Assembly: GCF_009184865.1 (NCBI RefSeq)
Contig: NZ_CP045096.1
Location: forward strand, 3,224,001 to 3,288,000
DNA length: 64,000 bases
Direction of reading: 5' to 3'
From: Streptomyces phaeolivaceus
Lineage (GTDB): Bacteria; Actinomycetota; Actinomycetes; Streptomycetales; Streptomycetaceae
A model generated the notes under the pieces. The model did no database searches. It was not told where the DNA came from and was given only the letters and a program-made list of their open reading frames with translations. A program made the position numbers and the translations under genes. Below, piece after piece: positions 37,240 through 47,303 of this stretch (the first letter of the stretch is position 1; the number at the start of each line of letters is the position of its first letter).

Positions 37240-39027
37240 TCAGCCGAAGAGGTGACCGTCGGCCTCGACGTATCCGAAGCGCTGGACCATGTGCACGAGA
37301 GCACGACGAAGGCGCCCGTGACGCTCGGTGGTCTCCAGCATGGGAGAACCCTTGATCGTCACCGCCATCTCGGACAGCGAGCTGCGGTCAGTCCGCCCGA
37401 GCGCGCGGACATCGATAAGGGTGCCGAGGCCGGCCCGGGGCTGGTCGTGCGGTCCTTCGGCACTCAGTCGCAGCTCAACGGTAGGCGCGCCTGCCCATCG
37501 TATCGTCGTTTCATCACGCACGACCGCTGGCAGGAGATCGGCGGCGGTTTCCCAGGCTGCCAGCAGGACTGCCTCCACTTCCTCAAGTGTGAGTTTCGTC
37601 GAGGAGCCCGAAGGGAGAACGGCAGCCCAGGCAGCGGCGTCCTGGATCGTGATCTCAGCGCAGGTCACGGTGTGCGACTGCAGCGCGCCAGGCAGAGCGA
37701 CCATGACCGCCCCGGCCAAAACCGGCCGGCCGCCCTCGGCGGTGATGGTTGCCGAGTAGCTCAGCGAGTCGCTCGCGTTACGGTGCGGTCCCAACTGCCA
37801 GTCCGAGGCAGGGAGGTCCGCGCCCCTCCTCAGCGACAGCATGGTCACCGCGCCAGCGAAGCGGCTGATGGGCAGCGCCTGGGCAAGTTCGCGGCGACGT
37901 GCCGGGGTGATCTCCAGCCCCCCGGCCTGGTCCCAGGGCAGCGTCACCACAGCCCGCACCCGCAACTGGGGTGCGGGCTGGAGGGCCATCCAGTTCCTGG
38001 CGGAGGGCGTCTGGTTGAATCCCACGTCTTCCTGGGGCTCCCACCGCCAGTCGCGGTCCGTGCGCACCAGGCAGCCTGGGCCCCAGTCTCCTCCTTCAAG
38101 GGCGAAGCGTTCGACGTCGGAGCCAAGCACCACGCTGTCGGTCCCCGCAGCAGTGGGGTATCCGACAGCCGCAAGGGGGTCGCCGTTCCCTGCTGGGTGT
38201 CCCGCGGTCAGCAGGGCCCGCCACAGTGGTTCACTCACGGCTATGGCTCGGCCCTTTCGCAGGGTGAGCACCCAGCCTGGCCCGGAACCTTCTCTGGCGG
38301 CAAAGTGCTGCACAGCGGTGACGCGGTGCAGGTATGCCCCGGTGGTCGGCTGACCGAGCCCCGCGGACCGCAGTTGGTAATGCGCCCCGAGCAGGTCGTG
38401 TTCGTGCAGCGGCAAACCTTGGCCCACGCGCGGTTGCGGGCCGACAGTGTCGGGCACCGCGACGGACTCGGCCACGGCCGCTGACGTGTCCGGTGCGGTG
38501 GGGGCGGCTGCTTGTCCGGGCGCGAGAAGGCGCTCGTTGAGGAGGCACACCAGGATGTCGTATGTCTCGAAGAAGTCGTTGCGTAGCGTGTGCAGACGGC
38601 GTTCGTCCTCGCCGGGCTGGTGCTCGCCGACAACGAACCTCCAGGCGTCCTCTTTCTCCTGCACCGACAAGCGTTCATACGCCTCGGTTTCTGCCCTGTC
38701 GGCAAAGAGAAGGTTGATCATCTCCTCGCTGAGCTGCACGGCGGCCTGGCTGAACGCCGCCGCCGCCTGCTTCAGTTCGAGGTCGATGAACCCGAGGGGG
38801 TCATTCCTGAGCGCGTCAGCTGCCTCGTGGATGAGCCTGTTGACGCGGCCACTGACGACAAAGAACTGCTGCGTGCGCAGCGTCTTGAGCCAATCGGCGT
38901 ACGGGGGCAGTACCTCCAGAATCCGCGCAGCCTTTGCCTTGTCTCCCCACGGTTCGGGCGCGCTCGCGATCACAGGGAGACTCGCGGGAACGGAGGTGGT
39001 CGGGTCCGCGGCAACTACGAGGAGCTG
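37240..39027 (-). pseudogene. Alpha/beta-hydrolase fusion protein, 3' part (split by IS)
   Basis: 595 codons that continue the gene starting at 41446. The first part is helical (ILEVLPPYADWLKTLRTQQF; LKQAAAAFSQAAVQLSEEM). The later part alternates strands and helices with several Trp (GGDWGPGCLVRTDRDWRW) and ends FGYVEADGHLFG. No known domain is recognised. The IS end supplies an ATG at 39117 in frame, so this half could still be translated with 30 foreign residues. Confidence 0.75.
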
Positions 39028-39144
39028 AGTGAGCCTTCGCCAAGTTCGTTTCCGCAGTTCAGTGGGGCTGGTGTGATGTGTCGATGAGGTCCTCACGCTG
39101 GCCGGTGGCGTGATCATCGGGGCGAGATCGTCCGCCCTGTCTGG

Positions 39145-39978
39145 TTACCGCTGTACTTCGCTGTTCGCCAGGACGAGCAGGGCCCGCAGGAGCGTGGTGG
39201 CCTGCCGGGTGTCGGTGCGGAGTTTGGTCAGGGTCCGCCAGTTCTTGAGGTCCGCGAAGCCGTGTTCGTTGGCGGCGCGTTCGCGGCTGACCAGGCGGTT
39301 CGTCTCCTTCTCGGCGGCGGTCAGCTGGTGGTTTCGGGTGGCCTTGCGGCCGGTGATGATCACCGGGTCGTCGTCGGGTTTGTCGTCGAGGCCGACGAAG
39401 CCGAGGTCGGCCAGGGCGCCGAGGCCGGCTTCCCGCAGGTGTTCGGTGATCTTGTTGTGGCGGGCGGTGGTGATTTCGCTGGACCGGCCGGGCCTGGCCG
39501 CGGAGATCCAGATCAGGTTGCCCTTCTCGTCGGTCAGAGCGAGAAACAGCAGGCCATGGGTCTTGTGCTTGCCTGAGTAGTTCTTCCGGTCGTCCTTCCC
39601 GGTGCGGCGGCGGGTGCGGATCAGGGTGCCGTCGAGGAGGACCACGACCCCGCCGCCGCGGGCGATCTTCTTCAATGCCCGGTCCAGGCGCGGGGCGCGG
39701 GCGGCCAGCAGCCTGACGACTTCCTTCACCCAGCGGCGGACGGTGGACTCCCCGACACCGTTGCCGCCGGCCATGTCGGCCAGGCGCTGGTCGTGACGCA
39801 GGACGGCGAGCACGATGACGGCCTGCTTACCGGGTTCGGCCTTGCGCCAGGGCGAGCGCATCTGGTTCCGGCGCCGGCGTATCAGGTCGGCGACGAGGTC
39901 GATGGTCCGCTTCGACAGCGGGAGGCGGACCTGGTAGACAACTTCTTGAGCGCCCTCGGCGGGCTGGTTTTTCGTCAC
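39145..39978 (-). CDS. IS5/ISL2-like transposase (copy B)
   Basis: 277 aa, identical in protein sequence to the transposase at 35027-35860, with the same DDE_4-type motifs (VVLLDGTLIR; NEHGFADLKNW) and no interruption. It reads in the same direction as the gene it interrupts, as copy A does in its own target. Confidence 0.92.
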   Translation of the reverse strand: MTKNQPAEGAQEVVYQVRLPLSKRTIDLVADLIRRRRNQMRSPWRKAEPGKQAVIVLAVLRHDQRLADMAGGNGVGESTVRRWVKEVVRLLAARAPRLDRALKKIARGGGVVVLLDGTLIRTRRRTGKDDRKNYSGKHKTHGLLFLALTDEKGNLIWISAARPGRSSEITTARHNKITEHLREAGLGALADLGFVGLDDKPDDDPVIITGRKATRNHQLTAAEKETNRLVSRERAANEHGFADLKNWRTLTKLRTDTRQATTLLRALLVLANSEVQR

Positions 39979-40051
39979 ACATCAACCAACTCCCGCCGGG
40001 GGCCCTCGCGTTACGGCAGGAATCGGACCGTCCGTCCGTCAGCACCGCTGG

Positions 40052-40564
<513 letters not shown>

Positions 40565-40741
40565 GAACATCCCTCCCGACGCGGAACCTACGCGGCAGCC
40601 CCGAACCTCACGCCAGAACCCGCGAGAACGCCCGCGCCGGACGATCTCGTGCTAACGATCACCCCGCCTGCCAGCGCGAGGACTTCACCCGCGCATCACA
40701 CCAGCCCCACTGAACTGCGGAAACGAACTTGGCGAAGGCTC

Positions 40742-41446
40742 AGTGTCCAGTAGGCGTTCGCGAAGAGCGAGGTAGGCGGGGGCCTTGTGTGAGTCGGGCT
40801 CGATGATGCTGAAATGGTCTCCTGGCAGCATGAAGACGCGGGGAAAGACACCCTGAGCGGAGGCTCGGACGACGACATTGTCCTCGATGCCCCCGAAGAC
40901 CCAGAACGGGATGGGGCACATGGCCGGCCCGACTTCCGGAGCCTCAACGACCTGTCTGAGTACGGTGCGTTGTGCGTCCTTCACCTCGGAATCGAGCGGC
41001 GCGAGTGCGCGCACTTGAGGGTTGCTCCGCCACCACGCATTGCGAAGCGGACGTACGAAATCGGAGCCGTCGTTGGGACAGGCAAACAGCACGACGCCTT
41101 GGATCTTGGTGAGCGCCTCGCCCTGCCCGTCGTTGAGCATCCGCGCAAGGTAGCGCTGCACGATCAGCCCGCCTTGGCTGTGAGCGACCAGGACCAGGCG
41201 GTCGTATTCGGATGCCTCGAAGTGCAGGAACGTCTTCAATCGCTCTGCGAGATCGTTGTAGTCGGGCGTGCGGCGGTCAGGTCTGAAACGGCGGAGTTTG
41301 GGCGACGCGTAGGCAAACCGCGTCACCGTGACTGAAGCCAACTCCTCATCGGATTCGATGAGACCAGCGAACGTGTCCCACGTCTTCTCGGACGAGAAGA
41401 GCCCGTGGATGAACACCACTCCCAGGTTGGTGGTGCCTGAGCTCAC
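40742..41446 (-). pseudogene. Alpha/beta-hydrolase fusion protein, 5' part (split by IS)
   Basis: The N-terminal 235 residues are a lipase-like alpha/beta hydrolase: VVFIHGLFSSEKTWDTF (oxyanion-hole strand), the nucleophile elbow VAHSQGGLIVQRYL with Ser in GxSxG form (HSQGG), and PGDHFSIIEPDS with the likely catalytic His. The IS follows RERLLDT. Removing it with one AGT copy continues as QLLVVAADPTTSV, so the intact gene encoded 830 aa. A hydrolase joined to a large unknown C-terminal region suggests an effector-plus-sensor design, but this is inference. Confidence 0.82.
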
Positions 41447-42088
41447 TACGCCTCCGTGTACTCCTCGCGATGCCTGCGTGCGACTGATTGTCGCGCACCG
41501 ATGACGCTGCTCCGAGCCCGTTGCACACAGAGACGCTCAACCGTTAGTGCCGTGACTGCTGGTGGAGGACCGACGTCGGGACACTACCGGCCAACAGGCC
41601 GCGGAGACACTCACTCATCCCGGCACGTCAAGCTGGTTCCCTCAAGGCTTGGACCGCCGTATACCGTCCCGCTCCGAAGGTGTGAAGGCGACGGGTGCCA
41701 TCACAGCAAAGGCTCAATAGGTGGCTCTCATGGTCCATCGTGGGATTGATGAACGTGCACGTCGGCTGGCCCAGCGTGGGGAGAAACGGGAACTCCACCC
41801 CGCCCAGGCTGAGTGCGGGGCCCTTCAATCGACGTCAGCGCCTTCTCTACGGCTCGCGCTGATAGCTCATTCCGAAGACCAGCTTCGCGGTGGGCCGCAC
41901 CATCGGATGTACTGCGAGTGCTAACGGCTTCGGTCCGAAGCTGCTTATCAGCCTGGGCGTCCTTTTCCTTGGCCCGCCGAAGACGTGCGGCCTTCTCTTG
42001 CTGTGGTGTTTCCGCTTCCGTGAGACCTACCCCCCGCCCGCGCCTAGTCCGGCCCCTGACGTGCCGCCTCTCATGGTGGCGAGGCCGG
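41447..42088. other. Gene-poor interval with a possible relic on the minus strand
   Basis: Between about 42050 and 41705 one minus frame reads LTEAETPQQEKAARLRRAK and a neighbouring frame continues as LGGVEFPFLPTLGQPTCTF to a stop, as if a small gene had been frameshifted. There is no supported start. The rest shows nothing identifiable. Confidence 0.3.
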
Positions 42089-42820
42089 TCATGATGTGCC
42101 CTTCCGCCACGAGGCACCGAGTTCGGCGAGCCGCCCTCGAAGGGCGCCGCGCTGTTCCTCCAGGTCCTGCGAGGCGGGCGAGAGGAGATAGACGTTGTCG
42201 TGGAAGAGGCGGAACCCGAGGCTCTGCCATCCCTGGGCGATCTTGGTGTTCACGCGGTCCCACTCGCCCTGGTCTGTCAGACGTCGGCTGCTGAGGTCGG
42301 TGATGCCAGGTGAGCAGGCGATGGCCCGGCATCCGGTCATGAGCCGGTGGATCGCCTCGATGGCGAGTGCAGGGGCCAGGCCGTGTCCGCGCCAGTGTGG
42401 CTCAAGGGTGACCCGGTCCATGACGAGCAGGGCGGAGCCGACGTACTCCAGCCTCTCGCTGACCTCGCTGGTGAACGAGCCGGTCTCGGGATCGAGGAGG
42501 ACCTGGGCGGTCTCGTACAGGTCCTCGGACTCCTCTTCCATGGCCCGGAACGCATTCCGGCCACGGTCGAGGTGCACCCGGTAGAACGTCATCGACCCCA
42601 CGGTGACGTCCTCGACCGTGCACGCGGGGCACTCCACGGTTACGCAGCTGCTCGTGGCCGCCGGCCCCTGGCCTCCGTCGTGCACCCGCCGGCGGTGGAG
42701 GACGGACACGCTCCATCGCTCCAGCGTGTCTGCCTGCGGGGTGTCCCAGAGTTCGTCGTCGTAGGAGATGCGCAGGTACAAGTCGGAAGGATCCCCTGGA
42801 AGCTGAGGCCGCTTGCTCAC
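42089..42820 (-). CDS. GNAT-like acetyltransferase domain protein
   Basis: 243 aa from a GTG that overlaps the stop of the gene upstream (GTGA). The region VMDRVTLEPHWRGHGLAPAL followed by AIEAIHRL is the acetyl-CoA-binding motif A of the GNAT fold (R-x-x-G-x-A variant RGHGLA). The N-terminal 110 residues are strand-rich and specific to this protein. The acceptor is unknown. Confidence 0.7.
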   Translation of the reverse strand: MSKRPQLPGDPSDLYLRISYDDELWDTPQADTLERWSVSVLHRRRVHDGGQGPAATSSCVTVECPACTVEDVTVGSMTFYRVHLDRGRNAFRAMEEESEDLYETAQVLLDPETGSFTSEVSERLEYVGSALLVMDRVTLEPHWRGHGLAPALAIEAIHRLMTGCRAIACSPGITDLSSRRLTDQGEWDRVNTKIAQGWQSLGFRLFHDNVYLLSPASQDLEEQRGALRGRLAELGASWRKGTS

Positions 42821-43347
42821 CCGGCAAGGTCCTGCACGATGGCTTCAAGGACCGCATCCGAACCCTCGATCGACGTGGGCATCACGACACCGACCACCGT
42901 TCGGTGCGCGGCACCGCCCGACAGCAGCGACGGCTCGGGCTTCTTGGTCACGATCCGCAGGATCCCGTGTCCGGGAGCCCCCTCGATCCGGTAGCCGGGT
43001 TGGAGGCGAGAGAGCCACCCGTGGTCCACGGCCACCGCGGCGCCCTGTAGCGCGCCAATACGCAGGCCGCGGGTCACCCAGGCCGACCAGGCGACCTCGC
43101 TCCAGTCCGCGCCGTCGGCCGGGTCCGGGATGACGTCCGAGAGGTCGGGGTGCTGCTCAGACACCCAACGCGAGGGCTGCGCCTTGCGGAGGACCCACTG
43201 TCCGTCCCGGCCGACCTCGCCAGGGTCGAGCCCTGGGGTGAGGCGCATGTCGAGAGCGACGTGACCGTCGGTGATCCGGTCGCCGTGAACCCAGACCTTG
43301 TCCTTATTGACGACCCAGTCGCAGAGCCGCTCCATTGACGCTGTCAC
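42817..43347 (-). CDS. Hypothetical protein, 176 aa
   Basis: GTG at 43347 with GGGAG upstream; ATG at 43335 is the alternative. Soluble, mixed secondary structure (DKVWVHGDRITDGHVALDMR; GADWSEVAWSAWVTRGLRIG). No family recognised. Translationally coupled to the GNAT-like gene, so the two likely act together. Confidence 0.65.
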   Translation of the reverse strand: MTASMERLCDWVVNKDKVWVHGDRITDGHVALDMRLTPGLDPGEVGRDGQWVLRKAQPSRWVSEQHPDLSDVIPDPADGADWSEVAWSAWVTRGLRIGALQGAAVAVDHGWLSRLQPGYRIEGAPGHGILRIVTKKPEPSLLSGGAAHRTVVGVVMPTSIEGSDAVLEAIVQDLAG

Positions 43348-43517
43348 TCGTTGTGCTCCCAGGAGAGATCGTTGCCCTCCCACAGTAGGACGGTGAGCAC
43401 GGAAAACCCCTTTGGATGTGACTGAGCGCGCCAGCTGGCCATCGACTACCTCAGTTGGCGGCGCCGATCAGCAGCCTGCGTGACACGACTGGCCTCGGTC
43501 GGTCTTCGCTACACGGC

Positions 43518-43853
43518 TTAGTAGTCGAGATTGATGCGAAGCCTAAGGAGTCTGCCGAGCGCGAACTCAACCTGAGCCATGTCCGTACCTGTCAAGTGAT
43601 CTACGGGATCCCCGCACACGAACTGTGTGTCGATGGTGCGGACCTGGTCCGCCAAGGCCGCTGTCTCCCGGCCGGCAATGACCAGACGGGGACGGAAGAT
43701 CGCTTGCTGTGCACTGGTCGACGTCGGCACGATGACCACCGTCGACCAGGTGTCGGGGGTGTCGCTGAGAACGATGCCGAACCGCTTGCCCCGTTGTTCG
43801 TGTCCCCGTTTCGCGTCGCCGAGATCAACGGGGTACACCGAGCCGCGGATCAC
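43518..43853 (-). CDS. MazF/PemK-like toxin
   Basis: 111 aa. The fold signature is present: RGSVYPVDLGDAKRGHEQRG, KRFGIVLSD, VVIVPTSTS, and DQVRTIDTQFV. MazF toxins are sequence-specific endoribonucleases that stop translation. The ATG overlaps the stop of the gene upstream (ATGA), the usual layout with an antitoxin first. Confidence 0.87.
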   Translation of the reverse strand: MIRGSVYPVDLGDAKRGHEQRGKRFGIVLSDTPDTWSTVVIVPTSTSAQQAIFRPRLVIAGRETAALADQVRTIDTQFVCGDPVDHLTGTDMAQVEFALGRLLRLRINLDY

Positions 43854-44551
43854 CGCTTGCGGGCCCGGCGGGCGGCGGCGCGGGCGGCGCGAAGACGTGC
43901 CAGTTTGAGGCGGGTCAGGTTCCAGGACGCAGCACGAGCCTCGCCGGAATGCTGCCGGACCAACGTCTCGGAACCCTTCACAGACACGGGTATCAGCGCA
44001 TCGGCCTCCCGGACTGCCTCCGCAATGTCCATGTCCACGAGGGCGCAGTCAGAGGCAGAGAACACAGGCAGGGCAAACGACGAGTGCCACCCAAATAGCC
44101 GGGCCTGCTCCGAAGGGGCGTCGGTGATCTCTGCGAAGCCCCTGATCAGCTCGGCGGTCTTCGCGGTGTCAGGCACGCGCACGGAGAGAGGGGAAAGGAG
44201 CAATGGGGTGGTGTGCTCGAAGGGCTTGAGGGAGAGGGCCGCCTTCAGGGTGTCATGGTGGAACCAATGAACCGTGCCGGTTCCAGTGTTCTCACCAGTC
44301 ATCTTGGTGGTGCGCCCGCGAAGATCGGTGGCGCGACCGTCCTCGTCGTATCCCCACTCATCTTGCTCGTCGGAGAGGTCTTCACCACTCGCAGCGATTC
44401 GCTCCATGTCCTCGCGCGCCTGCTTGTCCCACCGCTCACGGTCAAGCGCGCGCAGCGCCCGACGAAGCACATCGGAGGTCGACTCATCGGGACGCTTGTG
44501 GGCCTGGATTATCTCGTTGTCCTCCTGTGAAGGACGGAATCCAACGCTCAT
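43850..44551 (-). CDS. MazE/ParD-like antitoxin with long C-terminal extension
   Basis: 233 aa from the ATG at 44551. The first 80 residues match a ribbon-helix-helix antitoxin: VGFRPSQEDNEIIQAHKR, STSDVLRRALRAL, and then an acidic stretch (DLSDEQDEWGYDEDGR) that could cover the toxin's active site. A further 150 residues with strands and helices (FGWHSSFALPVFSASDCALV) have no known match and end in a basic Ala/Arg tail. Simple antitoxins are 75-100 aa, so this is a fusion or a distinct type. It is coupled to the toxin gene. Confidence 0.65.
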   Translation of the reverse strand: MSVGFRPSQEDNEIIQAHKRPDESTSDVLRRALRALDRERWDKQAREDMERIAASGEDLSDEQDEWGYDEDGRATDLRGRTTKMTGENTGTGTVHWFHHDTLKAALSLKPFEHTTPLLLSPLSVRVPDTAKTAELIRGFAEITDAPSEQARLFGWHSSFALPVFSASDCALVDMDIAEAVREADALIPVSVKGSETLVRQHSGEARAASWNLTRLKLARLRAARAAARRARKR

Positions 44552-44681
44552 GATTCGAGCGTACAACGTTTGTTCAACATGGGGGGGATCTTCACTAGTG
44601 CCGTATCAGGCAACGTTCGCCCTGTTGTGACGCGCTGTCCGGGTGTCGGTCCGGGCGGCGCGGGCAGGTCATGCTGTTCTC

Positions 44682-45543
44682 GTGGCAGAACGAGTGCGGG
44701 TCCGGGAGATCGACGATGACGAGGGCCGGCGGCTGCTGCGGATCATCCGCAGGGGCACCGGATCGGTGGTGACCTGGCGGCGGGCCCAGATGGTGCTGCT
44801 GTCCGCCCAGGGCATGCCCGTGGTGAAGATCGCCGAGGTGTCGTTCACCAGCGACGACCGGGTCCGCGATGTGATCCACAACTTCAACACCGACGGCTTC
44901 GACTCGCTCTACCCGAAATACAAGGGCGGGCGGCCCAGGACGTTCACGCTGCCCGAGCGCCGCGAGATCAAGAAGATCGCGAAGTCCAAGCCGACCGAGC
45001 ACGACCTGCCCTTCTCGACCTGGAGTCTGTCCAAGCTGGCGGACTTCCTGGTCGCCGAGGGGGTGGTCGACGACATCAGCCACGAGGGCCTGCGCATCCT
45101 GCTCCGCGAGGAAGGCGTCTCCTTTCAACGCCTGAAGACCTGGAAGACCTCCCGCGACCCCGACTACGCGGCCAGGAAGGCCCGCGTCGAGCACCTCTAC
45201 GCGATCGCCGACGGCGAAGTCCTACCCGAGGAGGGCGAGCCCGAAGTCATCTTCTGCATGGACGAGTTCGGCCCGCTCAACCTCATGCCCCACCCCGGGA
45301 AGCAGTGGGCCGAACGCGGCGGCAAAGGCAAGGACCCCGACCGTGAGCCGCGCCGCAGACGGCGGGCCACCTACAACCGCTACGGCGGAGTAAGGCACCT
45401 GTTCGCCGCCCTGGACCTGGCCAGGGACAAGCTCTACGGCCACATCAAGCTGGTCAAGCGCCGCACCCAGTTCCTGGAGTTCTGCCGCTACCTGCGAACC
45501 CTCTACCCGCCGACGGTGCGGATCGCGATCATCTGCGACAACT
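44682..45543 (+). pseudogene. IS630-family transposase, 5' part
   Basis: Starts at GTG 44682. N-terminal HTH (VVTWRRAQMVLLSAQGMPVV, KIAEVSFTSDDRVRDV), then the DDE core with the first Asp in VIFCMDEFGPLN and the second in IICDN, where the IS110-type element cuts it. The 3' part is at 46883-47154; together they give 1,134 bases, 377 codons plus stop, in frame. Confidence 0.9.
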
Positions 45544-45560
45544 GTGAGGATCATGGTGTG

Positions 45561-45731
45561 CCGCAGGGGGCCGGAGCCTGACCCGTGCGACAACTGGCCG
45601 CAGCTGCCTTGGAGTAGAACTGTCGGCCCCGGCCTCCTGCGGTGCGTACTGCCGCCGGCCCGGTGAACGTGTCCCGATAGGGGCTTTGCTGCACAAAGCA
45701 CCGTCACAGTTCTGACCGTCCACCGGACCGG
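45561..45731 (+). ncRNA. IS110 bridge RNA with target- and donor-binding loops
   Basis: Target loop: a 14-bp stem (45561-45574 with 45629-45642, one G-U pair) encloses the left guide TGCGACAACT (45586-45595), identical to the left flank 45534-45543. It also encloses the right guide GGAGTAG (45611-45617), which pairs with CTATTCC at 46881-46887 using one wobble pair. Donor loop: an 11-bp stem (45655-45665 with 45721-45731, one mismatch) encloses ATAGGGGCTT (45677-45686), identical to the element's right end at 46871-46880. It also encloses TCACAG (45704-45709), complementary to CTGTGA at the left end. A GCTTTG/CAAAGC hairpin separates the donor guides. Transcript ends are not defined. Confidence 0.85.
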
Positions 45732-45763
45732 TGTCAGCCACCAGACCCAGTCCAAGGAGCCTC

Positions 45764-46864
45764 GTGACCGTCACCAGCATGCCCCAGCCGACGCTGCCCG
45801 CCCAGCGGGTCCCCGCCCCGGCCCAGGAGGCCGAGGACGTGATCCTGGGGGTGGACACCCACAAGGACGCCCATGTTGCTGCGGTCATCACGACCCTGGG
45901 TGCCTCGCTCGCTCAGCAGGAGTTCCCGACAACCGCCATCGGCTATCGCCAACTGCTCACCTGGGCAAGATCGTTCGGCTTCCTGCGTCGGGCCGGTGTC
46001 GAGTGCACCGGCTCCTTCGGAGCCGCGCTGACCCGAGTTCTGCGCCGGGAGGGCATCGACGTCATCGAGATCAACCAACCCGATCGTGCCACCCGGCGCA
46101 AGCGCGGCAAGACCGACGCCATCGACGCGGACGCGGCCGCTCGTGCAGTGCTGTCCGGACGGGCCACCACCGTGCCGAAGAGCGCGGACGGGCCCGTGGA
46201 GGCCATGCGGGTCCTGCGGCTGGCCAAGGAATCGGCGGTCAAGGCTCGCACGCAGGCGCTGAACCAGCTCAAGGCTGTCCTCATGTCCATCGACCCGGAC
46301 CTGCGTGAGGTGCTGTCCGGCCTGAGTAACCCTGCGCTGGTCGCCACCTGTGCGGCCCTCGACGTCGATGACCGGGGCGAGGCTGTCTTCACGATGCGCC
46401 TGCTCGCCCGCAGGGCCCAGCACCTGTCCGACGAGGTCAAAGAGCTCACCCGCCGCACCACCAGGGCCGTTCGTGTCTGTCGGCCCCAGATGCTGGACCT
46501 GGTCGGCGTCGGGCCCGACAGCGCCGCTGTCCTCCTCATCGCCGCAGGTGACAACCCCGACCGGCTCGTCGACGAAGCGTGCTTCGCCGCTCTGTGTGGT
46601 GTCAGCCCGGTCGAACAGTCCTCCGGCAAGACCCAACGCCGACGCCTGAACCGCGGAGGCCACCGCCAGGCCAACGCCGCCCTCTACCGCATCGTGCAGA
46701 CTCGCATACGCTGGGACGAACGCACCCAGTCCTACCTGCAGCGACGCACCGCCGAGGGCATGTCCAAGCGCGAGATCATCCGGTGTCTGAAGCGGTACGT
46801 CGCCCGCGAGCTCTACCGGTACATCCAGCCCCGAGTCACCAATCGGGTCCCTTCTGCGGCTTGA
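45764..46864 (+). CDS. IS110-family recombinase (transposase)
   Basis: 366 aa from a GTG with AAGGAG five bases upstream. The N-terminal DEDD/RuvC-like domain has ILGVDTHKDAHVAAV (D31) and the later KTDAIDADAAARAVL acidic pair. The C-terminal Tnp domain has VGVGPDSAAVLLIAAGD, and SPVEQSSGKTQRRR that carries the candidate catalytic Ser. These enzymes recombine donor and target DNA guided by the bridge RNA in the leader. The reading frame is intact and the RNA guides are well matched, so the element may be active. Confidence 0.93.
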   Translation: MTVTSMPQPTLPAQRVPAPAQEAEDVILGVDTHKDAHVAAVITTLGASLAQQEFPTTAIGYRQLLTWARSFGFLRRAGVECTGSFGAALTRVLRREGIDVIEINQPDRATRRKRGKTDAIDADAAARAVLSGRATTVPKSADGPVEAMRVLRLAKESAVKARTQALNQLKAVLMSIDPDLREVLSGLSNPALVATCAALDVDDRGEAVFTMRLLARRAQHLSDEVKELTRRTTRAVRVCRPQMLDLVGVGPDSAAVLLIAAGDNPDRLVDEACFAALCGVSPVEQSSGKTQRRRLNRGGHRQANAALYRIVQTRIRWDERTQSYLQRRTAEGMSKREIIRCLKRYVARELYRYIQPRVTNRVPSAA

Positions 46865-46882
46865 CGAAACATAGGGGCTTCT

Positions 46883-47154
46883 ATTCCCCGCACCTGACCA
46901 CGAAGAAGTGCCAGCGGGTCGGCACCTGGGCCGCCGCGAACAACGTCGAGATCGCCTACACCCCGACGAACTCCTCCTGGCTCAACCGCATCGAAGCCCA
47001 GTTCACCGCCCTGCGCTACTTCACCCTCGACGGCACCGACCACGCCACCCACAAAGAACAGGGCAGCATGATCCGCCGCTACATCATCTGGCGAAACCGC
47101 CACGCCGACGACCGGCACCTACGCGCCGTCGTCGACAGGGCCAACGTTGCCTGA
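46883..47154 (+). pseudogene. IS630-family transposase, 3' part
   Basis: Continues the frame of 44682-45543 as SPHLTTKKCQRVGTWAAANN and includes PTNSSWLNRIEAQFTALRYF, the conserved end of IS630 transposases with the final catalytic acidic residue (E in RIEAQ). It stops at 47154, just before the right terminal repeat. Confidence 0.9.
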
Positions 47155-47303
47155 TGCGGCACTAGCTACCTGCCGCCGCACTGAGCGTCAAAGCAGCCAT
47201 CTGAACCACTCAAGGGTCACGTCAGGCGCTTAGTCACATCGGACAGCCGGGTCAGCAGCGTTCGCACTGGCAGCAGAATTCGAACACATGATTGAATCTG
47301 AGC

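Larger units (their letters stand above)
45544..46882 (+). mobile_element. IS110-family (bridge-RNA) element
   Basis: About 1,339 bp, with no inverted repeats, placed between TGCGACAACT and ATTCC of the IS630 transposase gene. The dinucleotide CT is at both junctions (45542-45543 and 46881-46882), as expected for the core used by IS621-like IS110 elements. A 220-base non-coding leader carries the bridge RNA; the recombinase follows. Confidence 0.9.
44598..47162 (+). mobile_element. IS630-family element, interrupted by an IS110-type element
   Basis: Ends begin GTGCCG(T/C)ATCAGGCAACG; the inverted repeats match over about 28 bases with two differences. TA flanks both ends (44596-44597 and 47163-47164), the IS630 target duplication. 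Without the inserted IS110 it would be 1,226 bp. Confidence 0.88.
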
